NCBI GenBank assembly: GCA_029255105.1
Contig: JAQWWH010000031.1
Location: 1-64,000, forward strand
Length of the DNA: 64,000 nucleotides
Reading direction: 5' to 3'
Source of the DNA: Flavimaricola sp.
GTDB lineage: Bacteria; Pseudomonadota; Alphaproteobacteria; Rhodobacterales; Rhodobacteraceae
The position numbers and the translations under genes are program-made. This document shows positions 8,914 through 17,481 of this stretch, in pieces; positions within the stretch are counted from its first letter, which is position 1; every line of letters starts with the position of its first letter. The notes under the pieces are model-generated. The model had not been told where the DNA came from. It saw only the letters and a program-made list of their open reading frames with translations, and made no database searches.

Positions 8914-8937
8914 CTTGAAACCTTCACGATGCCATCC
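8914..8937 (+). promoter_or_regulatory. Sigma-32 (RpoH)-type promoter for hsp20
   Basis: CTTGAAA at 8914-8920 and CCATCC at 8932-8937, separated by 11 bases, resemble the heat-shock -35 (CTTGAA) and -10 (CCCATnT) elements. The site is followed within 15 bases by the structured leader of the small heat-shock gene, which fits its position. Confidence 0.6.
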
Positions 8938-8950
8938 CAAATCTGATTGC

Positions 8951-9036
8951 GTAGGGCGCCAGTCGGGCCCTGCGTAACCCACGGCCTGTCCCTTTTGGAA
9001 GGCCGGATCTGTTGTCGCTCAATGGAGGATAACCTC
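8951..9036 (+). promoter_or_regulatory. ROSE-type RNA thermometer in hsp20 leader
   Basis: Three successive hairpins can be drawn. Hairpin 1: AGGGC 8953-8957 with GCCCT 8967-8971. Hairpin 2: GGCCT 8983-8987 with AGGCC 9000-9004, extended by UCC/GGA. Hairpin 3: 9011-9020 pairs with 9025-9033 around an AAUG loop, burying the GGAGG Shine-Dalgarno (9024-9028); a UCGCU segment (9015-9019) pairs with AGGA with G9017 bulged out. This UYGCU/AGGA pairing with a bulged G is the signature of ROSE thermometers, which open on heating and allow translation of small heat-shock genes in alphaproteobacteria. Confidence 0.8.
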
Positions 9037-9504
9037 ATGCGAACTTTTGACCTTGCTCCCCTGTACCGTGCCACTGTCGGTTTCGATCAAATCGCAGATC
9101 TGATGGACCGGGTGATGACCAACGACACCGGGCAAACCAACTACCCCCCTTACAACATCGAAAAGACGGCGGATGATGCATGGCGCATTTCGATCGCTGT
9201 TGCCGGATTTGCCGACACCGATCTGTCGGTCGAGGTCCGGGAAAACGCCCTGATCGTTACCGCCCGCAAGGGTGAGGACGACGGCGAGCGGCGGTTCCTG
9301 CACCGCGGCATTGCCACCCGCGCCTTTGAGCGCAGGTTCCACCTAGCCGACCACGTCCGGGTTACGGGTGCAAGCCACGAAAACGGCATGCTTCACGTAA
9401 ACCTCACCCGCGAAGTGCCCGAAGCGTTGAAGCCCCGTCGGATCGAGATTGCGACATCGCCGGTCTCGGACGCCAACCTTGTTGAAGGTAGTGCCGTCAA
9501 CTAA
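9037..9504 (+). CDS. Small heat-shock protein, Hsp20/IbpA type
   Basis: 155 residues from ATG 9037, 8 bases after GGAGG; the in-frame ATG at 9022 overlaps the ribosome-binding site and is rejected. The N-terminus MRTFDLAPLYRATVGFDQI matches IbpA-type proteins. The alpha-crystallin domain spans about residues 35-130 (YNIEKTADDAWRISIAVAGF, LIVTARKG, RFHLADHVRVTGASHENGMLHVNL). As an ATP-independent holdase it binds unfolding proteins in the cytoplasm. Heat control is suggested twice: a sigma-32-like promoter and a ROSE leader. A palindromic repeat follows the stop codon. Confidence 0.93.
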   Translation: MRTFDLAPLYRATVGFDQIADLMDRVMTNDTGQTNYPPYNIEKTADDAWRISIAVAGFADTDLSVEVRENALIVTARKGEDDGERRFLHRGIATRAFERRFHLADHVRVTGASHENGMLHVNLTREVPEALKPRRIEIATSPVSDANLVEGSAVN

Positions 9505-9516
9505 GGCGCGCCCCTG

Positions 9517-9542
9517 GTAAGGTGGGTCATGACCCACCTTAC
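9517..9542. repeat. 26-bp convergent-junction palindrome, copy 2
   Basis: Identical to copy 1 (centre AT). It lies between the convergent hsp20 and polA stop codons, 12 bases and 8 bases away respectively. Confidence 0.9.
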
Positions 9543-9550
9543 CTTTAACC

Positions 9551-12370
9551 CTAGTGCGCGGCGGCCCAGCTGGCCCCTTTGCCGCCATCGACCGCCAGGT
9601 GAACCGACAACTTCACCGCCGGGTCGGATGCCCCTTCCATGACGTCGCGTGCCACGCCGATCAGGTCGTCCGCCGCGGCTTCGTCCACCTCGAACAGCAG
9701 TTCGTCGTGCACCTGAAGCAGCATCTTGGCCGGCATCCCCTCAATCGCCTTTTCCATTCGGATCATCGCCCGACGGATCACATCCGCGGCGGTCCCCTGG
9801 ATCGGTGCGTTGATCGCCGCCCGCTTGGCAAAGCCTGCTGTCGGCCCTTTTGCGTTGATCTCGGGCGTGTGGATCTTGCGCCCGAACAGGGTCTGGACAT
9901 AGCCATGCTCTTTGGCAAAGGCGACGGTGTCGTCCATATAGGCGCGGATGCCGGGGAACCGCTCAAAATATCTGTCGATGAACCCCTGCGCCTGATCGCG
10001 CGGGATGCGCAGGTTCCGCGCAAGGCCAAAGCCGGAAATGCCGTAGATCACCCCAAAGTTGATGGCCTTGGCCTGCCTGCGGATATCGGGCGTCATTTCG
10101 TCAAGCGGGACGTCGAACATTTCAGACGCCGTCATGGCGTGAATGTCGAGCCCGTCGCGGAAGGCCTGCTTCAGGGCGGGGATGTCGGCCACATGGGCCA
10201 GAATCCGCAATTCGATCTGACTATAGTCGAGCGATACGAGGCATTTGCCGGGCTCTGCCACAAAGGCCTCGCGGATCCGCCGCCCTTCCTCGGACCTAAC
10301 AGGAATGTTCTGAAGGTTGGGATCGGTCGAGGCCAGACGCCCGGTGTTCGCCCCGGCAATCGAATAGGAGGTATGCACCCGCCCGGTTTCGGGATTGATG
10401 TGTTCCTGCAGGGCGTCCGTATAGGTTGATTTGAGCTTGGACAGTTGCCGCCAATCCAGAATCCGGCGCGGCAGATCGTGCAGCGTGGCCAGATCCTCAA
10501 GCACGTCCGCCCCGGTCGAATAGGCACCCGTCTTGCCGGTCTGGGGCTTTTTGCCATCCGGCATCGTCAGGCCCAATTCGTCGAACATGATCTCGCCCAG
10601 TTGCTTGGGGCTGCCGACGTTGAAGGGGCGGCCTGCAAGCTCGTGGATATCCGCCTCAAGCCCTGCCATTTTCTGGGCAAAGGCGTTGGACATCCGGCTG
10701 AGGGTATCGCGGTCCACCTTGATCCCGGACATCTCCATCCGGGCAAGGACCGGAACCAGAGGGCGTTCGAGGGTTTCATAGACGGTTGTCACCCTGGCCC
10801 TGTGCAATTGCGGCTTGAACGCCTGCCAGAGGCGCAGGGTGATATCGGCGTCTTCGGCGGCATATCGCACTGCATCCGCGACCGGGACCCTGTCAAAGGT
10901 GACCGCCGATTTGCCGGTGCCCAGAAGCGATTTGATCTCAATCGGCAGATGGCCCAGATACCGCTCGCTCAACCCGTCCATGCCGTGATTGTGCAGACCG
11001 GCATGCATGGCATAGCTCATCAGCATGGTGTCATCGATTGGGGCGACCTCGACCCCGTGTCGGGCAAAGATCTTGGCGTCGTACTTCATGTTCTGCCCGA
11101 TCTTCAGGATACCCGGATCCTCAAGAACTGGTTTCAGCCGGTCCAGAACATCGTTCAGGCCCATCTGTCCTTCGGCCAGATCGTCCGACCCGAACAGGTC
11201 ATCGCCGCGAGACGCCTTGTGGGTCAGGGGGATGTAGCAGGCCTGCCCTGCCTCGACGCAAAGGGAAATGCCCACCAGTTCGGCCCGCATTTCATCAAGG
11301 CTTGTCGTCTCGGTATCGACGGCGACGTAGCCTGCCTCCATGATCCGGTCGATCCAGACCTGCAAGGCCGCCGCGTCCGACACGCATTGGTAGCTGTCAG
11401 GATCGAAGGGGACGACGGCGACGGGGGCGCTTGCCTCATCAGCGACCGGGGCGGTTTCAACGACGACGGGCGGTTCTACCCCCAGTTTGTCGGCAACGCG
11501 GCGGGTGATGGTGCGAAATTCCATTTCGGCGAGAAAGCCCAACAAAACCTCAGGCACCGGGTCGCGGACCTCCAGATCGTCCAGATCGAAATCCAGTACC
11601 ATGTCGCAATCAAGCTGCACCAGCCTCTTTGACAGACGGATCTGATCAGCGTTGTCGATCAGGCTTTCGCGGCGTTTCGGTTGCTTGATCTCGCCCGCCC
11701 GTTCCAAGAGCGTTTCCAGATCACCAAACTCATTGATCAAAAGGGCCGCCGTCTTGATGCCGATACCGGGCGCGCCGGGGACGTTGTCGACCGAATCTCC
11801 CGCAAGGGCCTGCACATCGACCACCCGTTCCGGACCAACCCCGAACTTCTCGATAACGCCGTCCCGGTCGATCCGCTTGTTCTTCATCGGGTCGAGCATC
11901 TCGACCCCGTCCCCCACCAGCTGCATCAGGTCCTTGTCAGAACTGACAATGGTCACCCGCCCCCCGGCAGCGCGGGCCTGGCAGGACAGGGTGGCGATGA
12001 TGTCATCGGCCTCAAAGCCTTCAAGCTCTTTGCAGGCGATGTTGAAGGCCAGCGTCGCCGCGCGGGTCAATGGCATCTGGGGGCGCAGATCCTGCGGCAT
12101 CTCGTCCCGGTTGGCCTTGTACAGATCGTAAAGGTCGTTCCGAAACGTATGGCTTCCCTTGTCAAAGATGACCGCCACATGGGTCGCCGCATCGGGACCC
12201 GAATTCCCTTCGACATAGCGCTGCAACATGTTGCAAAAGCCGGAAACCGCCCCGACCGGCAGACCGTCTGATTTGCGGGTCAGCGGCGGGAGGGCGTGAT
12301 AGGCGCGAAAGATGAATGCCGATCCGTCGATCAGGTGCAGATGACAGCCCTTACCGAATTGCGTTGTCAT
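9551..12370 (-). CDS. polA: DNA polymerase I
   Basis: 939 residues, close to the usual length (about 930). Three domains are visible: the 5'-3' flap nuclease (LIDGSAFIFRAYHALP at the N-terminus, DKDLMQLVGDGVEMLDP, GDSVDNVPGAPGIGIKTA); the 3'-5' proofreading exonuclease, which keeps its DTET acidic motif (VAVDTETTSLDE, about residue 355), unlike degenerate versions; and the polymerase with motif A (LDYSQIELRILAH), motif B (RRQAKAINFGVIYG) and motif C (QVHDELLFEV). It acts in Okazaki-fragment processing and repair. It stands alone with convergent hsp20 downstream. Confidence 0.97.
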   Translation of the reverse strand: MTTQFGKGCHLHLIDGSAFIFRAYHALPPLTRKSDGLPVGAVSGFCNMLQRYVEGNSGPDAATHVAVIFDKGSHTFRNDLYDLYKANRDEMPQDLRPQMPLTRAATLAFNIACKELEGFEADDIIATLSCQARAAGGRVTIVSSDKDLMQLVGDGVEMLDPMKNKRIDRDGVIEKFGVGPERVVDVQALAGDSVDNVPGAPGIGIKTAALLINEFGDLETLLERAGEIKQPKRRESLIDNADQIRLSKRLVQLDCDMVLDFDLDDLEVRDPVPEVLLGFLAEMEFRTITRRVADKLGVEPPVVVETAPVADEASAPVAVVPFDPDSYQCVSDAAALQVWIDRIMEAGYVAVDTETTSLDEMRAELVGISLCVEAGQACYIPLTHKASRGDDLFGSDDLAEGQMGLNDVLDRLKPVLEDPGILKIGQNMKYDAKIFARHGVEVAPIDDTMLMSYAMHAGLHNHGMDGLSERYLGHLPIEIKSLLGTGKSAVTFDRVPVADAVRYAAEDADITLRLWQAFKPQLHRARVTTVYETLERPLVPVLARMEMSGIKVDRDTLSRMSNAFAQKMAGLEADIHELAGRPFNVGSPKQLGEIMFDELGLTMPDGKKPQTGKTGAYSTGADVLEDLATLHDLPRRILDWRQLSKLKSTYTDALQEHINPETGRVHTSYSIAGANTGRLASTDPNLQNIPVRSEEGRRIREAFVAEPGKCLVSLDYSQIELRILAHVADIPALKQAFRDGLDIHAMTASEMFDVPLDEMTPDIRRQAKAINFGVIYGISGFGLARNLRIPRDQAQGFIDRYFERFPGIRAYMDDTVAFAKEHGYVQTLFGRKIHTPEINAKGPTAGFAKRAAINAPIQGTAADVIRRAMIRMEKAIEGMPAKMLLQVHDELLFEVDEAAADDLIGVARDVMEGASDPAVKLSVHLAVDGGKGASWAAAH

Positions 12371-12562
12371 GCCCCGATACCCCTATGCTTCGACCCCCAA
12401 CATTTTGCATGATCCGGGCCCAAGTTCCAGCGGCCATGGCCAAGATGCGCTGACGTCCGGACGGTTGGAGGCAGGCCGTCGATGTGAAGTAAGGGCGTGA
12501 CTGACTTGGTGTCCTGAAACACAACAAGGACTTGTCGGCAGCTCACAAGAACTGACCAAGGA

Positions 12563-12904
12563 TCAGGCGGGATCAGGAGCGTTCGCGAGATCAGCGTCAA
12601 TGTCCTCAACATCCCCGGCAACCACGGAAATATGGTAATCAAGGAAGGCCTTGTCGCGGTAAGGCACGAAACCCCTATAGGTTGCACTTAAGAACACTTT
12701 GTCAACGGCTTCCCTGCTCGGGTACTCGACCATGATCACGGACTGGGCTGGCCGCTTGCCGACCACGACTTCGTTAACGTCAAATCGTTTTACGATCTTG
12801 GCCCCTACTTCGTCCAGCAGCGGAAGGGTAGCGTCGAGGTACTTGGACAAAGCGTAAGGCTCCGCTTCGTTTATCGTGACCAAGGCTAAGACGACAACAG
12901 ACAT
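12563..12904 (-). CDS. DUF1330-like small protein
   Basis: 113 residues. The ferredoxin-like dimeric alpha/beta pattern of DUF1330 is visible: a first strand (VVLALVTINEAEPYALSKYL), the VGKRPAQSVIMVEYPSREAVDKVF segment typical of the family, and SATYRGFVPYRDKAFLDYHISVV. The function of DUF1330 proteins is not established. It is followed by 192 bases without a gene before polA on the same strand. Confidence 0.75.
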   Translation of the reverse strand: MSVVVLALVTINEAEPYALSKYLDATLPLLDEVGAKIVKRFDVNEVVVGKRPAQSVIMVEYPSREAVDKVFLSATYRGFVPYRDKAFLDYHISVVAGDVEDIDADLANAPDPA

Positions 12905-13282
12905 GAGACCTCATTCGGGCGAAATTTCTTAGTTCTGGGTACGCAAAATACGCCCACATGGAAACCCGTAACCGGGCCAACCGTTTCATTCGTGATGCCA
13001 TCCGCCAATGACCGCTTTGTCGGCGCGGTCAATGGCGGACGTTTCAGGACGATCGTTCTTGGGAAGTGATGTTCCGGTGGTGAGATGCCCAGACAAGCGT
13101 TCCGAACTGAACCGGCTTCATCAGGGTTCTCTGCCCGGCCAAAACTACAACCTTAAGAAGAGTTAAGGTCGGTTCGCATAAATCGCCAGACACGACAGCA
13201 CCCTGCAATAGTGCACGCCTTAAGCGCGCCCAGTCCAATATCTGCGCCGGGCAGCTGCCGCATAGCCAGGTCCGCCAATCGG
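12905..13282. other. Intergenic region without a supported gene
   Basis: Open frames here are short and show no family features. The region holds the strong hairpin at 13001-13039 and otherwise nothing I can assign. Confidence 0.5.
13001..13039. repeat. Intergenic inverted repeat (15-bp arms)
   Basis: TCCGCCAATGACCGC (13001-13015) faces GCGGTCAATGGCGGA (13025-13039) with one mismatch and a 9-base loop. It has no T-tract on either strand, so it is not an obvious terminator. It resembles degenerate intergenic palindromes containing ATGACCGCTTTG that I recall from Rhodobacterales genomes. Confidence 0.6.
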
Positions 13283-13462
13283 TCAGACCTTGTCGGCGAA
13301 ATCCTCATGGACATAGCGGGCATCGCAATAGCCACACTCGACCCAACCCTTGTCGTGGGGGATCGACAGCCAGACGCGGGGGTGGCCCAGCGCCCCATCT
13401 CCACCGTCACAGGCCACGCGCCATTCAGTCACGATCTTGGTTTCGGGGGCGGGGATGTTCAT
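13283..13462 (-). CDS. Zinc-finger (zf-CHCC) small protein
   Basis: 59 residues from the ATG at 13462; the longer frame upstream is not conserved-looking. The zf-CHCC pattern is complete: Cys in VACDGG, the GHPRVWL histidine, then CGYCDARY with the last two cysteines. This family includes the bacterial equivalent of the mitochondrial complex I accessory subunit NDUFS6, and small alphaproteobacterial members of this size are common. The gene is divergent from the ABC ATPase at 13605. Confidence 0.85.
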   Translation of the reverse strand: MNIPAPETKIVTEWRVACDGGDGALGHPRVWLSIPHDKGWVECGYCDARYVHEDFADKV

Positions 13463-13604
13463 GGCTGGTCTCGCTATCTGGAAGAGGCGGGGCTGGTTGC
13501 GTTTCGGCGGTACCCGGCCTAGATCGGGGGGCATACTAGCGCACCCGCCCGCCCCCGCAAGTCGCGAAAGGGATCCGGAGCACATGCGCGACGAAAGGCC
13601 CGAC

Positions 13605-14534
13605 ATGCCCGATACTGCAATCGAGATCACCGGTCTGACCAAGACCTATCGCGCCACGGCTAAAAGCCCCGCGAAAGAGGCCCTGCGCGGCGTCGATCTG
13701 GCGATCCCTCGGGGGTCGATCTTTGGCCTTCTGGGCCCCAACGGTGCGGGCAAATCGACCATGATCAACATTCTGGCAGGTCTGGTCGTCAAGACGTCCG
13801 GCCATGTCAGGATCTGGGGATTCGATCAGGATATGAATCCGCGCCAGTCCCGCGCCGCGATCGGGGTAATGCCGCAAGAGCTGGTTCTTGACCCCTTCTT
13901 TACCCCGCGCGGGTCGCTGGATGTGCAGGCCGGACTATACGGGGTCCCGAAGTCGCAACGCCGGACCGACGAAATCCTCGCTTTGATCGGGCTGGAAGAC
14001 AAGGCAGACGCCTATGCCCGGTCCTTGTCGGGAGGCATGCGCAGGCGTCTTTTGTTGGGCAAAGCCCTGGTGCACATGCCCCAGATCCTTGTGCTGGACG
14101 AACCGACAGCCGGCGTTGATATCGAACTGCGCAACATGCTGTGGCAGAACATCCGCCGCCTGAATGAAGAGCGGGGGATGACCATCATCCTCACCACCCA
14201 CTACCTCGAAGAGGCGCAAGAGATGTGCGACGAGATCGCCATCATCAACCACGGTCAGGTGGTCATACAGGACAGCACGGCCAACCTTTTGGGCCGGATC
14301 AAGGGCAAGACACTGGTCGTCACCCCGTCCACAGCGGTCAGCCTGCCCCAGATGCCCGAGGGTATCAGCTGCGTGTTGCGCCCCACGGGGGCGCTTGCCT
14401 TTGGCTACGAAACCAGCCGGTTCACCGCCGACGCGGTACTGGATGCGATCCGGGCCGCAGGCGTGGGGATCAAGGACGTCACCTCGGAGGAAGCCGATCT
14501 TGAAGATGTCTTCCTCGAGCTGACGTCGTCCTGA
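13605..14534 (+). CDS. ABC-2 type transporter ATP-binding protein
   Basis: 309 residues from ATG 13605, 6 bases after AAAGG; an ATG at 13584 has GGAG too close. Walker A ([17 protein letters not shown]), Q-loop ([10 protein letters not shown]), signature (LSGGMRRRL), Walker B ([12 protein letters not shown]) and H-loop ([11 protein letters not shown]) are all present. The sequence is closest to the CcmA/YadG multidrug-type ATPases that pair with an ABC-2 permease. No permease gene is adjacent: the zinc-finger gene is divergent upstream and the HIT gene convergent downstream, so the partner must be encoded elsewhere. Confidence 0.9.
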   Translation: MPDTAIEITGLTKTYRATAKSPAKEALRGVDLAIPRGSIFGLLGPNGAGKSTMINILAGLVVKTSGHVRIWGFDQDMNPRQSRAAIGVMPQELVLDPFFTPRGSLDVQAGLYGVPKSQRRTDEILALIGLEDKADAYARSLSGGMRRRLLLGKALVHMPQILVLDEPTAGVDIELRNMLWQNIRRLNEERGMTIILTTHYLEEAQEMCDEIAIINHGQVVIQDSTANLLGRIKGKTLVVTPSTAVSLPQMPEGISCVLRPTGALAFGYETSRFTADAVLDAIRAAGVGIKDVTSEEADLEDVFLELTSS

Positions 14535-14543
14535 TCCGCCGCC

Positions 14544-14903
14544 CTAGGGCAGCAGCCGGCCCAGCGGACGCCCAGCGAGTATGTGCAGGTGGAAATGCGG
14601 CACCTCCTGGTTGCCATGTTCGCGAGCGTTGGCAATTGCGCGGAAGCCATCCTCAACCCCGACGATCTCGCAGACCTTTGCAACGGCGGCCATGAAATCA
14701 AGCTGCTCTTCCGGGCTGGCGTCTCGGGCGAAATGGTCCAGGCTCATGTAGGGCCCCTTGGGGATCACCATGACGTGGGAGGGCGCCTGCGGGGCGATGT
14801 CGTGAAAGGCCAGGGAATGGGTGCTTTCATACACCGTTTTGTTCGGCAACTCCCCTCTCAGAATACGGGCAAAGACGTTTTGGGGATCGTAGGCATAGTC
14901 CAT
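14544..14903 (-). CDS. HIT family nucleotide-binding protein
   Basis: 119 residues from ATG 14903. The histidine triad HFHLHILAG lies near the C-terminus (about residue 105), and VFARILRGELPNKTVYE, SHVMVIPKGPYMS are typical of the bacterial HinT-like branch, which hydrolyses nucleoside phosphoramidates and similar substrates. It follows the glycosyltransferase on the same strand after 25 bases and may be cotranscribed with it. Only 9 bases separate it from the convergent ABC ATPase stop. Confidence 0.92.
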   Translation of the reverse strand: MDYAYDPQNVFARILRGELPNKTVYESTHSLAFHDIAPQAPSHVMVIPKGPYMSLDHFARDASPEEQLDFMAAVAKVCEIVGVEDGFRAIANAREHGNQEVPHFHLHILAGRPLGRLLP

Positions 14904-14928
14904 GTCAGGCTCTCTGTTGTGATAGCTT

Positions 14929-16506
14929 CTAGTCGGCAAATAGGTAGGGCGTTTCCGCCAGTTGACGGGCAACTTCCGGCCCGACAGCCAGGAACTGCTC
15001 CAGCGATGGAATATTATCTTCGACGGAAGCCGACTGCCGGATGCGATAGTGATTGGCAAAGTTCGAATCCCGGATCTTGTCGCTTTCGTAGATGACATCG
15101 TAGCGAATGGTCGGCAGCAACTGATCAAGCGTATCGCGAGAGGTCATCGGACCTGCCAGCCCGACCCGGTTCGCGTGACCAACGAGGTATTCGTCCGTAA
15201 AGTCGCACTCGATCTCAAGCAGGCGGGTGATCGACCGATCCGAAAAGAAATCCTGCATCAGGTCGATCGACGCCGTATCCAGACAGATGATCAGGCGGTC
15301 TGTCTCATAGTAATCGAACAGCATGCGCATAAGCGCGCGCCGGTGACGGGTGCGTTTGCTGATCGTGGTCTGGATGCCGCCAAGATCCGGCAACTCTGTC
15401 GTTTCCTCGTCAAAGAGGTAATCGATGGCCGGAATGTTCGTCGTATGCTTGATCGACCCGACAAGGCGCTTGGCCACATGCCATTTCTTGCAGGCGATGA
15501 TCAGCAATTCCCTCTCGCGCCCCAGGCTTGTCTCGGTCTCCCAAAACCGGGGGGCAAAGCGTCGTCCGATCCGGCCCCGCCCTGTCAGAAAGCCGAACAG
15601 CTTGCGCCCCTCGTTGGAAACCTTGAAGTCATCGCGGCCCGACGCATACAGGCGACCAAGCCGTTTTTTGAGTTCCAGCGCCTCGGGGCTTATCTTGCGG
15701 GCGAACAGGTAATCCTGCCCCAACAGCAGGTCGTAGTGGTCGTTGTAAAAGGTCACCGGCATCCCGTAGTCGGTGAACATCAGGAATGTCAGGGTCCTGT
15801 TGCGGATCTCGGCATCGGGGACCAGATGCCGAACGACGGTCTGAAAGAACGTCTCGTCCGGGATCCATGTCGTTCGAAAGAAGCGGGGGATATCGGTACG
15901 CCGCTTCAGCAGGTCAAGAATGTCCTCGATCGTGCGGCGGCGCAGGCACCACCACTGGCTGCCAATCATGACCTGAAGGTCATCGGGGACCGACCGGGTC
16001 AGACCCAAACGGCGCTGTGTCCAGAAACTCCAATAGAACAACCGCTTCTGCGTGCGTTCGTTAAAGAAATGGCGATAGATCAGGCGTTCTTCCTTGAAGC
16101 CGGTCTTGATCCAGTCGCCTTCCATGAAGTCGACGCTTTCGATGTAGTCGACATCCTCCTGATCCAGAAACCGATGGGCAAAGGTGGCGGACTTGATCGC
16201 CATGCAGTCGCCCGACACCATATAAAAATGGGTCGCCCGGGGAAAAGCCTGCACTGCCGCCTCGACCGCATGAAGGGTCGCCTGAACAAGGCTCCACTCT
16301 CCCCAACCGCATTTGATGCGTTTGCGGGCAAAGGTCACATTCGGATTGCCCGACAATTCAGATCTGATGCGATCATAGGTCTCTTTCGGGGCCCGGGCAT
16401 CATAATGGATCGAGATATAGTCCCCGACAGCTGTCAGCTGCTGGGCCTGAAGGATGATTGCGTCGGGGTCCTTGTGACACAGGAGGATGAAGGCGATCTT
16501 AGCCAC
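14929..16506 (-). CDS. DUF5928/beta-1,6-N-acetylglucosaminyltransferase-like protein
   Basis: About 525 residues from a GTG at 16506, giving the conserved start VAKIAFILLCHKDP; a TTG at 16527 is the alternative and neither has a clear Shine-Dalgarno. The first 280 residues resemble the core-2/I-branching GlcNAc-transferase fold (HYDARAP, GWGEWSLVQATLHAVEAA, YMVSGDCMAIKS, GSQWWCLRR, IPDETFFQTVV). The C-terminal half resembles DUF5927/DUF5928 regions known in Rhodobacterales (ELLIIACKKWHVAKRL, RLIICLDTASIDLMQDFF). It probably adds a sugar to a surface glycan. The divergent sulfotransferase upstream supports this context. Confidence 0.75.
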   Translation of the reverse strand: MAKIAFILLCHKDPDAIILQAQQLTAVGDYISIHYDARAPKETYDRIRSELSGNPNVTFARKRIKCGWGEWSLVQATLHAVEAAVQAFPRATHFYMVSGDCMAIKSATFAHRFLDQEDVDYIESVDFMEGDWIKTGFKEERLIYRHFFNERTQKRLFYWSFWTQRRLGLTRSVPDDLQVMIGSQWWCLRRRTIEDILDLLKRRTDIPRFFRTTWIPDETFFQTVVRHLVPDAEIRNRTLTFLMFTDYGMPVTFYNDHYDLLLGQDYLFARKISPEALELKKRLGRLYASGRDDFKVSNEGRKLFGFLTGRGRIGRRFAPRFWETETSLGRERELLIIACKKWHVAKRLVGSIKHTTNIPAIDYLFDEETTELPDLGGIQTTISKRTRHRRALMRMLFDYYETDRLIICLDTASIDLMQDFFSDRSITRLLEIECDFTDEYLVGHANRVGLAGPMTSRDTLDQLLPTIRYDVIYESDKIRDSNFANHYRIRQSASVEDNIPSLEQFLAVGPEVARQLAETPYLFAD

Positions 16507-16662
16507 TCGGGGAAACCAGCCGTCCAATGATATGTGATATGTTTACGCTTGATCGGGCCATCTGGCGCTGCATAAACATGGTTTGCTTGAGGGTCAGGGT
16601 CTCATATGGTCCATGACAGGGCAAGAGGCCAAAGCAGGCGAGTGATATGGAGGCGGCAAGTT

Positions 16663-17481
16663 ATGGGTTTTCCAGGCACTTGGATGACCGAAAGCGAAAG
16701 CATGGTGTACCGCGTGGTACCCAAGTGCGCCTGCTCGACCATCGGGCAGATCATGTATTACTCGGACCATGGCAAGTTCTTTGACGGCGACATCCATGAT
16801 GCGCAGGAAGGCCTGCATAAGTGGGCCATGGAAGGGAGCCAGGCCAAGATCACTGAAAGGGTGACCGCCCAACAAACCTACGCCTTCACCTGCGTGCGCA
16901 ATCCCTACACCCGCATTCTGTCGTCCTTTTTTGACAAGATCTGCGGCATTCAGCGCAACGGAAACCGGTACCGGGGCAACCTGGTGCCCTTGCTGATCCA
17001 GAAATACGGGATCGAAGTCGGCAGCCCCGAAGACGATTTCGCCTTTGACCAGATCAAGAGCTTTCGCCGATTCCTCCTGTTTGCCCGCGACACCATCCGC
17101 TTTCGCAAACCGATGGACCCGGACATTCACTGGTCGGCCATGTCGGGACATATCTCGACGTTCATCGCCAACGGCGGCCGATACGACCAGATCTTCTGGA
17201 CCGAACAATTCAACGACGGGATGCAAACCGTCCTGGATCAAATCGAGGTACCGCACCCGGTCATTCTCAAAGACATCCCCCGCTTCAACGAAAGCGAAGG
17301 GCACGGCCCCAAGCGGGCCCACCCGGTCGAGGACTACTTTGACGACCTGTCCATGCATCTGGTCTATGAGATGTACAAACGGGACTTCGTTCTTTTCAAA
17401 TACGACTTTGAAAACCCAGCGAACAAGATGCCAACGGGCCCGATCGATCTGGATGAGGTCCACGCGAAACTGTCCCAGTGA
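16663..17481 (+). CDS. Sulfotransferase family 2 protein
   Basis: 272 residues from ATG 16663, 9 bases after GGAGG; upstream in-frame starts lack such a site. The 5'-phosphosulfate loop is VPKCACSTI (about residue 20) and the 3'-phosphate motif is CVRNPYTRILSSF (about 78), placing it in the Sulfotransfer_2 family that uses PAPS to sulfate carbohydrates. It lies divergent from a glycosyltransferase, so a sulfated polysaccharide is a reasonable substrate (inference). Its stop codon overlaps the GTG start of the decayed DUF3052 gene as GTGA (17478-17481). Confidence 0.88.
   Translation: MGFPGTWMTESESMVYRVVPKCACSTIGQIMYYSDHGKFFDGDIHDAQEGLHKWAMEGSQAKITERVTAQQTYAFTCVRNPYTRILSSFFDKICGIQRNGNRYRGNLVPLLIQKYGIEVGSPEDDFAFDQIKSFRRFLLFARDTIRFRKPMDPDIHWSAMSGHISTFIANGGRYDQIFWTEQFNDGMQTVLDQIEVPHPVILKDIPRFNESEGHGPKRAHPVEDYFDDLSMHLVYEMYKRDFVLFKYDFENPANKMPTGPIDLDEVHAKLSQ

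Noticed and set aside
9022..9036. Earlier ATG of hsp20
   Set aside because: It overlaps the GGAGG ribosome-binding site; the ATG at 9037 has proper spacing and the family N-terminus.
15061..15072. GTTCGAATCCCG, which looks like a tRNA T-loop
   Set aside because: It lies inside the glycosyltransferase coding sequence; no acceptor stem or D/anticodon arms can be drawn around it.
14962..16530. Long open frame on the plus strand opposite the glycosyltransferase gene
   Set aside because: It is antisense to a gene with clear family motifs, has no recognisable domain, and reflects the high-GC codon bias of the opposite strand.
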